A stretch of DNA of 64,000 bases from Branchiostoma floridae. Its lineage: Eukaryota; Chordata; Leptocardii; Amphioxiformes; Branchiostomatidae. The notes below the pieces were generated by a model. That model had not been told where the DNA came from and made no database searches. It saw only the letters and a program-made list of their open reading frames with translations. The position numbers and the translations under genes are program-made. Location: NCBI RefSeq assembly GCF_000003815.2, contig NC_049979.1, forward strand, positions 9,006,050-9,070,049, written 5' to 3'. Shown here piece by piece: positions 47,157 through 58,700 of this stretch; within the stretch, counting starts at the first letter, position 1, and each line of letters opens with the position of its first letter.

Positions 47157-47745
47157 CAATAAGTAATGAATTTCAATTTCATAAGTTCTGTGCAAGTTCT
47201 AATTATACACCACAGTTCTGTGGTGCGACCTTAAGAAAAGGTAACAATAGTTGACCTTGATGACATTTGAAGGTGAGAGTGCTTGCCCATCCCCCAAGAG
47301 ACCCTACTGAATAAATAAGATGTGTGTGTGTCTGAAGATTGCATATAAGTTAAGTTCATTTCTCCAATCTTCTTACATTGGCACGTGATCATGACCTCAG
47401 TAAATGTGTTCTTGTCATCTTACAAATCACATTATGTCTTTAACACACTTTCACTTTGTGGAAGAGTGCACCTCCCCTCATGCCAATGTTATATATACAA
47501 TAGCAACCATTGCTGTATTGTATGATCGTGAGTTATGGTGTTTGGAGGCATTGCAGCATGATTAGGTGTCCAAGTTCGAAAACGCACCAATCAGGAGGTG
47601 ATACATCTCCTGTAAAAGGGGCAACGGCCACTTCTGTACTGTACCAGCAGTTCATGTCAATTGCTTGTACATATATCAGAAGTAAACACCTGAAGAAGGA
47701 GACCAGGTCTGTCTTGTGCAGAGTATATCTTCCCCATAACTGATG
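47157..47745 (-). other. possible 3' UTR of the 47.7-51.3 kb gene
   Basis: AT-rich sequence between the TAA at 47746 and a minus-strand AATAAA (47162-47157). Nothing coding is seen in it. Further minus-strand signals lie lower, so the true end could be more distant. Confidence 0.25.
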
Positions 47746-47936
47746 TTATTGGCTGGGGCTGGGACCTTTGTTTCTGACAGTCTGGCTGAAGGGGCCACCC
47801 TGCCCCACCCCCTGGGAGAAGAGGGACGATCCAGGCTGTGTGTTGTGGGATGATGCCATTCTGCTGGGCGGGGGTGTGAAAACAGGTGGTCTCAGCAAGG
47901 GAGGCGTTCCAGGTGATGCTCCTGATGTGGTCCCAC
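47746..47936 (-). CDS. Pro/Ser-rich terminal exon of an unrecognised gene
   Basis: Minus-strand exon beginning after the acceptor cttattactgcag and ending at TAA (47748-47746). In the one long open frame (entered with two bases of a split codon) it codes 62 residues, including SGASPGTPPLLRPPVFTPPP, then SSLFSQGVGQGGPFSQ and a C-terminal KGPSPSQ. This is a low-complexity tail of the kind found at the end of RNA-binding or nuclear proteins, but no family can be named. The GC-rich block stands out from the AT-rich neighbourhood and ends sharply at the acceptor. A minus-strand AATAAA (TTTATT at 47157-47162) could end the transcript. Confidence 0.45.
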
Positions 47937-48040
47937 CTGCAGTAATAAGATAGGACAGAGAATGAGAACTAGATAGCAAACGGGAACTGGTAACAAGTGA
48001 GATAGTATTATTCTGATACATATATCAAAAGAGTAGTCTG

Positions 48041-48119
48041 GAATCCAGTTCTTGCTAGCTGTAGTTTGTTTCTGATGTATTCCATCAGAAACAATCTACA
48101 GCTAGCAAGAACTGGATTC
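48041..48119. repeat. near-perfect 36-base-arm hairpin
   Basis: The arms 48041-48076 and 48084-48119 are inverted with one mismatch around a 7-base loop. A third, diverged copy of the right arm follows directly at about 48124-48157. If the minus-strand gene is real, it sits between its last two exons. Confidence 0.9.
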
Positions 48120-48230
48120 AGTTGGAAACAGACTGAAGCTAACAAGACTGGATTCCATGCTATCATAAGAGAAGTTGCTTTTTTCAAAATGAATTTACTT
48201 GATTACATTTTGGAAACATGTGCCAGGTAC

Positions 48231-48280
48231 CTCTTTTCCGGACAAAACTTGATAGCTGCCCAAAGAGTCTAATTCCTGTC
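48231..48280 (-). CDS. possible 50-base internal exon of the same gene
   Basis: On the minus strand, tgttgtttttaaag is a plausible acceptor and AGAG|gtacct a plausible donor. Read with one base completing an incoming phase-2 codon, it gives TGIRLFGQLSSFVRKR and leaves phase 1, which is what the terminal exon at 47746-47936 needs. Another frame is also open (QELDSLGSYQVLSGKE) but leaves an incompatible phase. Support is only splice-signal and phase agreement. Confidence 0.25.
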
Positions 48281-51194
48281 CTTTAAAAACAACACCACAA
48301 CATGTCCCAAGATAACAGGAATAAACTAAATAATGGACTCTAATGGGTGTAGCGTGGAGGTATGCCAGTATAAAGGAAATGAAACACAAGATTAAGTATG
48401 TGGCTTTACTTATCAAAACAAGAACAGACAAACGCTGCAGAATTTGTCCATCCACATGACTAAACAGCAGACAAAAATTTTCTGGGCATTCCTAAGCAAG
48501 CAGCTGGAAAAATATTCCGCTCCCACAACCCCGCTGCAATCTTAAATGGTCCGGCCCTTCCATAAACCTGGAAGTTTCTGGGTCACTTCTTGTTAAGTGA
48601 GAAAGGCCATGAGTTCAACAATAGGGGACATTAAATATTCATAACCACATAATCTGGAGAAGATCCAAAAGATTCTAGCTAAAGCAGCACACTAGAGGTA
48701 TATAACGTAGCATGTACTTGGAATTAGTCAAACCTGACCTGATACAACGACCTAGGTTGTTTTTCTGTCTGTAACTAGTTGAGATATTATATTTGGTATG
48801 AAGAACATTTTCTTTAAGGTTTAGACAGGTTCACTTCAAACCAAGGTCATAGCTTAATGGGGGAAACTACCTGTACAAAATAAGATGACAATGAAATGGC
48901 CTTGAAGTGTACTTCATGAGGTATGCTAATATTTCCAGGGCAATATATCATGTAGTGAGTGAGTGTGAGTAAGCAAATGATTTCTGTGCAGTATTGGCAT
49001 AGTCATTACATAATTTGCATATTCATAACACCATATATGGAGTGACCACAAGTACCTGTAGGACTCCATTTACAGTGTATTTGCGACTGTTTCAGATGAA
49101 CGTACATGTAATACTTCTCGAAGTTTGGACATCCTAAAAAGCACATTAAAACAGTATCTTCTTGTCCTTACAGTGAACCTCACTTCAATGACCCAAGACA
49201 TTGTCCTTATGTGACTTCCCAGTTAAGGTGGAGGCTTTCAGCACACATCCATTATGAATACAGAGGTGCTACATTATGGATGGTTTTGTTGGACGGTTCT
49301 TGAATAGAACCTCCTTGAAGAGATGAGTCAGGGTAAGATGAATGAGTCTAGCCAATACATGCATGCAGTAACTATGTTATGCAACAAAACCTTTATGGAA
49401 CCATGCATGCTAGTTCAACAGTGGTTCAAGTTCAAGGTCATTCATTCTGTTGATTTTATTGATGGGAACTCCTGCCAGAAGCTGCTGAAATAGTAGCCTC
49501 CATCGAGGACTTTGGGAGCCATGGCGTTTATCTTGCGTTTGACTGTGGTATTAAAAACTCCCTTTCCTGGCATAGAGAATCTTAGGCCATGTTGAAAATC
49601 GAGAATGAGTACTCCCCCCCAAAATCAACACCACCGGTCCCAAAGTCTGCAAAGGAGGCCTCTGGAACTGTATTAACACAATTTTGGAACGGGTTGTTGA
49701 AAAGCTTTTTGCATTTTGATTATTGAGTTGTTGGTCTTCTTCACCAAATACTGTATCCCTTGATGCATTGATACTGCATGCTGAAAAGAGTTTTTAAAAG
49801 TCCAAATACAAGTCCACAATATTTCTCGGAAGTATTAAGCATGGGTTGCTAATGACTGGTCTGACTTACTTCAGTAGTTTGGCTGTGCTGTATTTGTCAA
49901 GACAATTTTTATTCTACATATCAAAGAAACCATTGACATACATATCTTGCTGCAGGTATTTTGCCACATTGCCATTTTTCACCTGAAAGACTTATTGCCA
50001 TAAAATCTAGTGCAATATACTGTCAAAACTGCCCAAGAAGACCACTCAGAGGATTGATAAAAATTTTTTTTGGTGTGGACAGGTGGTCATTATAAACAGG
50101 ATTCTGAATGCTCTTGCCAATGGAAAAATGAGCCTATGGGAAAGTGGTAACATTGGCCCAGAAGTCCTACTGTAGAGGAGGTACAGGTTTAACACTTGGC
50201 ATTATAGTACCACAGCATTTCTTTCCATGATAATAACACCATGTCCATCCTTTTTTCCATGATCTACACTGCAACACAAACATCTGCGTACTTATCCCTG
50301 AGGACATGGCAGAAACATAGTGACCCACTTTGCTGTGACTTGTCAGGGGTGAGTTATGATGGTGTAATATCAACCTGAAAGGGAAGCAATGTTTAGTAAG
50401 TACATTAATCCTGTACCGCTGATCTCCAAAAGGTCGAGGCAATTTGTCATTGTTCTTTCAACCCAAAGTTTTCTCATGTTACTTGTTCTTGTACCAACAG
50501 TTTGCCTTAGAACCTGTACATAATATTCTACATTTAATATACTCTTACAGCACTGTAATTGTAAATTCTGCTTCATCATCATGACTTGTACATGACTTTT
50601 GATGTTTTACATTTTTTGAAGAAGCCCATATACTCCGTTGTCACCTGTAATTACTTCTTTACAATAAGTCAAAGCATATAACTCCCACAGACGTAAGGCT
50701 GTTTTGATAATGCCCTAGTCAGGTGTGTGCATCGTTTCCATCAAAAGACATTGTCTAGATCATCTATATATAGTAAACATCCTTATCTGCACAAACCATG
50801 CCTATCATTACAGACTAACAACACAAAAATTGAGAGGTTACAGAAATAAAAACATTCCATCACTGATATCTTGAAGGCACAAAGACACCTACTCAACCAC
50901 CACTGTGGGAAAGTTCTCAAGCCATTGTAGCCCTTTTCATGGGCAAGTGACCCAAACAATTGGGGACTTTTACCCCGCTTCATTGTTCACTTGTCCTTCA
51001 GAGGATGCAACGGGAATTGTTCTCTCTCAAAGAACTGGAGCTTGTACAATTCCAACACAGTGTTGTTATTTTAATGAAGAAATCTAAAGCCTCTCTCTGA
51101 AAGTTTCTTGCATCCAGTCTGGCCTTGTAAACAAGCAATGCTCTTCTCCAGGAGAACTTGACATCTAGAGGACTTCTTCTTGAACCTCTCGCAC
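48281..51194. other. putative intron with exon-like fragments
   Basis: If the minus-strand gene is real, this is its first intron. It contains a dispersed repeat (50026-50135), two adjacent protein-like minus frames at 49445-49680 separated by a frameshift, and a strong acceptor with branch site (TACTAAAC, then ttgcttccctttcag) ending at about 50372, just past the open frame ...RPFGDQRYRIN. Further small exons may lie here. Confidence 0.35.
50026..50135. repeat. dispersed repeat, copy 1
   Basis: Shares GGACAGGTGGTCATTATA and the flanking order (AAAACTxCC...GACCA...TTCTxAATGCT) with 54728-54848. Confidence 0.6.
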
Positions 51195-51340
51195 CTGCCT
51201 GAGATAGGCTGATAAAACACCGATGGAAGACACAAGCGGCCGATCTCCCGCCATCTCCAGTCAACGACCTCACAAGTGGAGGAACAACCAGGACAACAGT
51301 GCGTAACCGTGGCAACTGAAGGATCAGATTGAGCCATCAT
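51195..51340 (-). CDS. possible first exon of a minus-strand gene
   Basis: Downstream (minus strand) of an ETS-type motif, an ATG at 51340 opens a Cys-rich frame starting MMAQSDPSVATVTHCCPGC. A donor CAG|gtgcga at 51195/51194 would leave phase 2, which fits the candidate exon at 48231-48280; those three exons total 387 bases (128 codons plus stop). Unspliced, this frame runs 89 codons. A second ATG in a stronger context at 51254 opens MAGDRPLVSSIGVLSAYLRQ in another frame up to the same donor. I cannot decide the frame; no family is recognised. Confidence 0.3.
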
Positions 51341-51367
51341 GTGACCCTTCTTTTTCTCATGAGCTTA

Positions 51368-51376
51368 CCGGAAGTG
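51368..51376 (-). promoter_or_regulatory. ETS/GABP-type promoter motif
   Basis: CCGGAAGTG reads on the plus strand (CACTTCCGG on minus). It is the full ETS core seen in TATA-less promoters of widely expressed genes. It lies 28 bases upstream of the first minus-strand ATG (51340) and about 115 upstream of the second, and no TATA box is seen. Confidence 0.4.
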
Positions 51377-54300
51377 CACTGGGACGGTTTAAGTGTGTGG
51401 TCCATGTAAGGGGGAGGGCTACCAACCACAAATGCAATAGTTAAACAAATCTCTGCTTTCTGTAGGACTACAATAGGGATGGAGTGAGAGAGCTTTGTAC
51501 TGTTTTGGTTTCTGCTTCAAATCTTGCACAGTTAAGTACCTGTACAATGGTCTTAGTTCCAGCGTAGAATACATTCTGGCCACAAGAGGAGGATTATACA
51601 AAAATGCTCAATAAACCGAAATGTGGACGAATACAACAAGAAAAATAACAGCAAGCAAGAATAATTGCAAATTGACATAGTATCTTTAGAAAAAATGTTG
51701 TGAAAAATTTAAACATGTGTCTACATGATTTTGACATTTTATTGAAACACATACTTCCAACAGAATAGCTACAGCTAGAATGAATTCTTTATGTAACCAG
51801 TAAGACCACCTGAGCAAGACTGCCTGTTTTTCATCCACCAGACCCCAGCACTGTTTGTACACCACACACATGACTCTGTAGACCAATGAATAAATTTCAC
51901 ATACAAAAACACACAAATTGGGGTCAAAGCATTGTTTACCGAAAAGAAAGGGCCCCGGCGCAGGAAATTAGAGTCTGTACACTTGGTAAACAATAACCAC
52001 GAAAAGGTCAAGCAAATATCAGGCTACATTTCAGAGAAAAGTAATTAAGTAACAGAAATCAACAACTTCATGTTCAACCTCTCACACTTTCTCCTGGAAG
52101 TATCTGTATGTGGCAGTTTGGTTATCATCAGTACCTTATGACATGATGTAGTCTAGCATCCATTTTAATAATAATAATAATAATATCAGTTGTATTTGCA
52201 CCCAGTAGGTACCCAATGTGTTATGTAATAAAGGCGTAACATCAGGAAATGACCTTGAATGAAATAAAACACACAATACCGAAATGGTTTAGAAGGCTTA
52301 GAAAATGACACATGATATTGGCCAGCGAATCCAAAGAAGATTAAAGACCTTTCGTCATTTCAACTTCCGTCGTTGGAGCATACACACAGATATAACATCC
52401 ATAGATGGAAGAGGATAGAAGAACACAGCAAACCAGAAAAAACAACAACTGAATTGATCAAATGCCATTGGTGTGCAGAAATGAAGAAGAAAAAAAATCT
52501 CAAATTGCAGATGGTAACCAATGTTGGGCTGGGTGCCTACAGGGGCTCCTCACAATCAATGCTGATTTTTTTTCAGGGCAGCAAGTGAGAAAGCCCCAGT
52601 AGTTATGTAATTATTAGATGGCACCAAGGCTAAGTCTTAAACGTCAAGGACATTTCAAGGCAAGGACGTCGTAACTGACTCCAATGGCCAATTTCCTGAT
52701 CTTTTTGCAGAATTCTATGATCCCTGTACCCCCCTAGGAAGGCCTGGTAGAGGCTTGGCTTCTACCAGGATATGCTCTTTCAGACTCTACCAAGTCATGA
52801 AGCTGACAGATCTGCCTCCTGAGACACTGATGATAAATGCTTACACATGTAAGACACAGGCCACTTCTTCAGGACATTGCATGCTAATTGAGGGTGAAAT
52901 CAGACCATTGGCAATCAAATGGCACCAGCCAATGCACCAATTTCATGCCTATTAATAGTCTTTTCAACAAAATGAACTCAAGGCTACAAAGCTGACCTGC
53001 CTCCTCCATTCATGGGCTTGATGATGCCATTGAGGGAGAGGAAGTGTGGGTATGGGGCCTTTGTTCTGGGTGAACACTGCTACCTGTGAGGTCCTTCACT
53101 GACCCTGTGGGTCCAGATAGAAACACTGAAGAACATGTCTGTCTAGCCTCCTGCCCAGACCTTCTGGGTGGGTGGCTGCTGCTTTTCTGTGACTTTCTGG
53201 CTGATCTGCTTTACATTCTGATTGCTCATGTGTTCTTATACAGCTAAGGGAGGAGGAGGGGGGTACCAATTTGTGATGTTCAACATTAGCAAAGTTCCCT
53301 TGGTGTACTGACAGGCTGATTGAGTTTGGCCAAATGACCTATTAAAAAACCCAGCACAAATCAGCCTAAAAAGCTATAGAAAGCCATCAGCCACCAAACA
53401 GGCCTGCACAGGAGGCTATATAGCCTGACAGTTCCATGGCCTGGGATAGGAAACTACTTTTACTTATCTAGATCTCGCAGGCACAGTTTGGCAAAACCTG
53501 GACGGAAAGAAGCTCACTCGCTCAAAGGAAGCAGTCGAAGGACATTGTTCTTTCAGGAAGCCTGGAAATTTTCCAACTGCCTAACGAGTAGGAAAAGAGA
53601 AACACTTTTGGGTTCAAACTGTCATATTCATGAAATACCCTGCCTACAATACACAGCAGGGAAAATGATGAGATGGAGGTCAATGGGGTCTGTGACAACA
53701 GGAACCATGAATACAATTAGAATGTTAATTTCGAAATCAAACAAAACAAAAGGATTAGAGGTAGGCCTGTTGTTCTTTTGCATTTTACTGTTTCATATGT
53801 AAAGCTTTTTTTTTCAAACTGGTGGCTGTTAATAGGAAGTCCGTTTGGTGTCAATTACTAATCCTGTAAATTAAAATCATTTTTTTCATCTGCTGTCACC
53901 TGTCATGATTTTATATTCTTTTCCAAAAAATGGGGCCATTTCCCAATTCTTCATAATGTGACAATGTAAATCCCTAATAACCAACCACAAATTTTAGGCA
54001 GTTGAGGTTAAATGCACATGAAAGCCAAAAGTGTCCCCCTTTCTCCAATGGCAATATACATCACATTATTCTTGGTCACATAAGTTGCAATGACGACGAT
54101 TATGTTGCACAAGTCAACTGATGAAGGTTATACCGTTGTGTACTGAATCTGACAAGTGGATCAGAATGATGAGTTGCAGTGTCACTGATAAAATAACAAA
54201 CATCTACAGTGGTATAGCCACACATGGTTGTCCAATAAAACATGATTAAGCTGGAGAAAAGAGCTGCTTATCACTGCTGACTGAAAGTTTTCCAGAGAAA

Positions 54301-54727
54301 TGGACTGTAACATTGTATCATCACTCAGTCTCAGTCAGTGCACTATGAAAGGGCTTCCAGGAATCATCTGGACCCCCCCCCCCACGATGCCATCTGTCTC
54401 CATCACAGATTGATAGGTTTATGAAACCATCAGCCCCACACCTAACCACACGTTTGGGACGAATAACCTCTGCAGGATTCAATCACACTGATGTTACAAG
54501 CACAGCATCGGAATGCCTGCTGCTCAAATTTGTGACCTTATCTTATTCTGATTAACCTTTTGTGAGCCACGGATGACTCTAGACCTCCAACTTTGTCCTA
54601 GTGCATGCATATAGATAATTCAACATGCCACAGATTTAACTACCTTGGTATTTTCACCAGCTTGGCATTACTAAACACTAAATGGCTTTTAAAGCCACCT
54701 CAAGTGTCCTCCTTTACCATATATTTT

Positions 54728-54848
54728 TCAAAACTACCAAGGAGACCATTCAGGTGACAGATACAACATCTAGTCTATGAGGACAGGTGGTCACTATAGA
54801 CAGGCTTCTTAATGCTTAATAATAATAATCAAATGGGAAAAAAATGTC
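54728..54848. repeat. dispersed repeat, copy 2
   Basis: A diverged direct copy of 50026-50135, containing GGACAGGTGGTCACTATAGA. Confidence 0.6.
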
Positions 54849-55539
54849 CAAAGAACTACCAAAAAGTCAGCCATTAGTTGGTCCTTATGCAGAGGTGTGC
54901 ACTTGAACAGGTTTGACTGTTCAGGACAGTCGTCAGTGGACTTATTGCACAAGACAGTAGTTTGTCACTATTGATTGAAGTCATGATGTAGTTGCTCTCA
55001 TGGGTTGAACTAACAACCATGTTTCGGATAAGCCCACTGATGGAGGAGATCAGTTACATGTGGTTTGACCACTCCTGCGATCCTGTGGTTTGATATCACA
55101 GCAGCAAATCACAGTGTGACTGACCAGGAATTTTCTCCCACCACTTTTTTTTTTTTACTCCACAAGACAAATGGTTCCGTAAGCAGGTGTGGAGGGATGA
55201 GCTGTTGGTAGAATTATGACAGTGAGTTATGGTGGACAGGATTGTTTGCGCCTCAACGTAATTGACATCACAGGAATACTGACAACTACAACAGATTGTA
55301 AAAGGCCAACAATTCATTTCCCTGTGATGACTTTTTATCCTGACATCTGCACACTGGATATTTCATCATTTGTCATTTTCATGTTAGATATCCACAGGAT
55401 GACGAATAGTTGTAAACTTTCGAAGATGATCGTAGAAAGAAGATGCTGATAATTTGTAGTAAATATGCATGAGGGGCTGCTCATACCCGTAGTCATTCCC
55501 TGTAAAGTGATAGGATGTCTTTGGTATTAGTAACTCAGT

Positions 55540-55763
55540 GAACATCCTATATCTTGGCCGACCTTCCTGTTCTTATTTTTATCCAGCTTCTTGGAAGCCC
55601 AAACATTGGACGATCAATACACAAAAGATTGCACTGGGTTGTACCAGGTATAGATTAATTACAGCATATCTCTTATAACATTCCGTGCACATCCTATACA
55701 GTATCTTACTTATTTTCATCCAGCTTCTTGGAAGCCCAACCACAGACGATCAATACAAGAATG
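55540..55763. repeat. tandem duplication, period about 143
   Basis: ATCCAGCTTCTTGGAAGCCC followed by GACGATCAATACA occurs at about 55582 and 55718, with similar flanks (CATCCTATA). Confidence 0.75.
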
Positions 55764-55779
55764 AGTCAAACTTGGGAGG

Positions 55780-58700
55780 CATCATTACGCCTCGGGGTAA
55801 AAGGGGATGAAATAACAAATTACTTAGCGGTAATCAAAGTCACGTGCTGGGAGCTGCCACAGCAGAGGGAACATTGGATGTCGCCTGGGGTGACAATTAC
55901 TTTATCGCGATGAGTGCTCCGCAGGGCGAAACTGACAGAGCTCTGCTTCTTATCTAAATTGAAACTAAATGGCAGCTACCAGTCATGATCGTTCGCTTAT
56001 ATCCAATGTTCTTATACCAACAAAATATGATGCTTCTATTTGGGATACAGGATTATTCACAAGCTTTGTTATGGCTGCGCTAATTACAAATATGGGGAAG
56101 TGCAGAGTGAAAGTTTTCAAATGGAGAAGGGGTGGTCAGGAAAGATGATATGAACAAAAAGCTTCAGCTCTCTTTTTCGTCCTTGACATTAAAGTACAGA
56201 AGAACGTATATGTGGTAAAAATTTGAAGCTGAACACATACAGCCCTGGAAAAGTATGTTTACACTATCAAGGTAAAAAGATGAAAAAATAAGGTGATAGG
56301 TCATCATATCTATGCAAAATGGATATCAAAATTCTAGTAGATAATGGAAAAAAAGAAACAAAGAGAAAATCCTGGCAGCAAATCACTAATGTTATCAGGA
56401 TGCCATCACTTAATGAGGTGAATCTGATTATGAAAAAGTCATAAGCAATACAAAGTATGTATTTTTGCAAATTTTTTGTTATAACATTCCATCTTGCACC
56501 ATCCCAACGGTCCATCTCTACGCCTAATCATATTGGACAGCTTCCGTACATGCACATTAGGCCCGACATGGTCAGTTGAACTGGCTGTGTGTTGGTCAAT
56601 TGGCATCACCTGGTGCTCATGTATCCCCCAGGTATAGGATAATGTCATTAATTGCGGAAGGGCCACTGGGATACGTCCCATATTCTGCCATTAATGTCAG
56701 CATCAGTCACATGAACATTACATTCCCCGGGCTTGTTAAACGAGTACACACCGTCAACCTGACTGCTGTTACTGGGTCCAAAAATCACTGACTGCTCCCA
56801 AAAGCCCGTCTTTTCCTCTAATAAACCTTTTTGTCAGCTTCTGTTGTCCTTCTAGCCAAAAGACACTTGCTTTGAATTTTTCCGGATAAGACTACTCTAA
56901 AGTCTATAGGATAAGAGGCTGAAAATACAGCATTATTTACGGTAGGACACAGGATGCAGCGATGCACCTTGCTGACCCATGGGGGCCACTAATGTCGCCT
57001 AATGTGCGGCCAGGGAGATGGAAATGGAGTACAAATCTAAATGCAATTACTTGCTCTGGCAAGTTCACCACTCAGAGGGGACTGCAGCATGATGCCACCC
57101 GCCTGCGCTGAGGCTCTTTTAATCAATGTCAACCACCCGTTTGGAAGTGGAGCCAGCGGTGTTGGTGTCGGTCAAGCTGAGCTGATCATTGAGCAAGCTG
57201 ATTTGTTACGAGGGTGGCCACTGGCATTTTGTTGTCTGTGGTGATCTAAATTTGTTCTCTGTTACAACACCATTCTCGAAACACACATTGTACCTGTTGG
57301 CTTTAAAGTGCATTTATACTACAACATTTTTTATGGTGTTTGAAGAGGTGTATTTTCCTAGTTGAAGTTCTTGAGCTGGAAATATTGATTGTTCATTACT
57401 ATGCAGAGCAAAAACTCATTTGTTTATGATAGACATCTCAATACAAATATGATATGTTTCCTGACTCATTGTATAGTGGAACAGGGAGAGCTACAGTTGA
57501 AAACCACTAACAAACCGTCTGAGACAAATTCATTTCAAGCACATGTACTAGAAATGTCTGTAAGCTTCATAGATCACATTGTGTCAGAGTATATACAGAT
57601 TACAGAACCTCATCTAACTACCATAAAATGCAGGAGGGCCATAAAAGCAGCCCCAATTTCATATTTGTAATCAAACTGCACCTTGGGAAAAGGAATCTGG
57701 GGCATGTTTTGTTGGATAAATCTTCATTTTTCTCCACGAGCTCCCCTGGGTTGGCTGTTCACCTTTGTGAAACAGGAACAAAAGCACTAGTAATCGTTAT
57801 ATCAGTTCCTGTAACAAAACGGCAGCAGCTGATTATGTTATCCTGCCCCAGCAGCATCACTCCTGACAGCCTGCAGAGATGTGCAGCAGTTGAGATTGAT
57901 GACATCGCTAATCCAGGTGCGCTGGAGTTAATGCTGCAGTTTCATTTCCAGACACGATAATCTTGCCCTGATGATTTTCACAATGAAAGATCACAAAGCC
58001 GGAGAGAGATCGGTTCCAAGGTTGCAGCATAGAACATGAATAAATCATGTAACTACGCAGGAAAATTCCAGAAAATCGGGAATGCCTAATTAAGATCTGA
58101 CGGAAGGTGGCTGAGGTGGTGATTAAACAGCCATAGAATGCTTTTCATGTCTCTTCAGTCAATTTATTTTTCACACCGCACAGGAAACACGTGCCTTGGG
58201 TTGAAATGCTGATATCTAGGAAATTAACATCATGTAGTGGTACTATAAACTTCACTGCTTTCGTGTGTAGGAAGCATGCATGGTAGACTCTAAGAACTTT
58301 GCTTAGACTGGAAGCAATATCGGTAGTAAGCTAGAAGTACATGATCCGAGGTAACTTCAGACAAGTAGACAAATTATGCACTAAATTTTAAACAATACTG
58401 TATCTTTCATCCCACACAAAGCAGCTTCTCAGATCCAGTGACAGGCTGGAGTAGAAAAAATACAAAAAGTGATGGTTGCATACACATACACATATATTGG
58501 AGAGTGCTTCACTTTCAAGTAAGATGATCACAGTGTTATACAGCTACACTGTGATATGGAACAAAATACAAGGGAGATAACAACAAGAATCAAGACATGT
58601 TTTTTAATATGTCTTTCTAGCTGCCTTCATTTTACTTTTTCCGAGCCTGTTTTTACCCAAAACTCACACCAGTAGAAAGAAACATGCAAAAAACTGATCC

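Larger units (their letters stand above)
51377..55779. other. no gene recognised
   Basis: AT-rich sequence with an (AAT)n microsatellite at about 52169-52186, a hairpin at 52743-52769 (CCTGGTAGA with TCTACCAGG), a dispersed repeat at 54728-54848, a C-run near 54370 and a tandem duplication at 55540-55763. Confidence 0.55.

Noticed and set aside
5528-50911. Scattered CSL (Su(H)/RBPJ) sites YGTGRGAA, e.g. 5528-5535, 8560-8567, 22363-22370, 43643-43650, 50904-50911
   Set aside because: About eight are expected by chance in 64 kb on both strands, and roughly that number is seen with no cluster near Delta. Only 22363 lies in the Delta upstream region.
57628-57960. 110-codon ATG frame with a hydrophobic stretch
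   Set aside because: No splice sites, no known domain; the GC-rich part reads more like a regulatory block than an exon.
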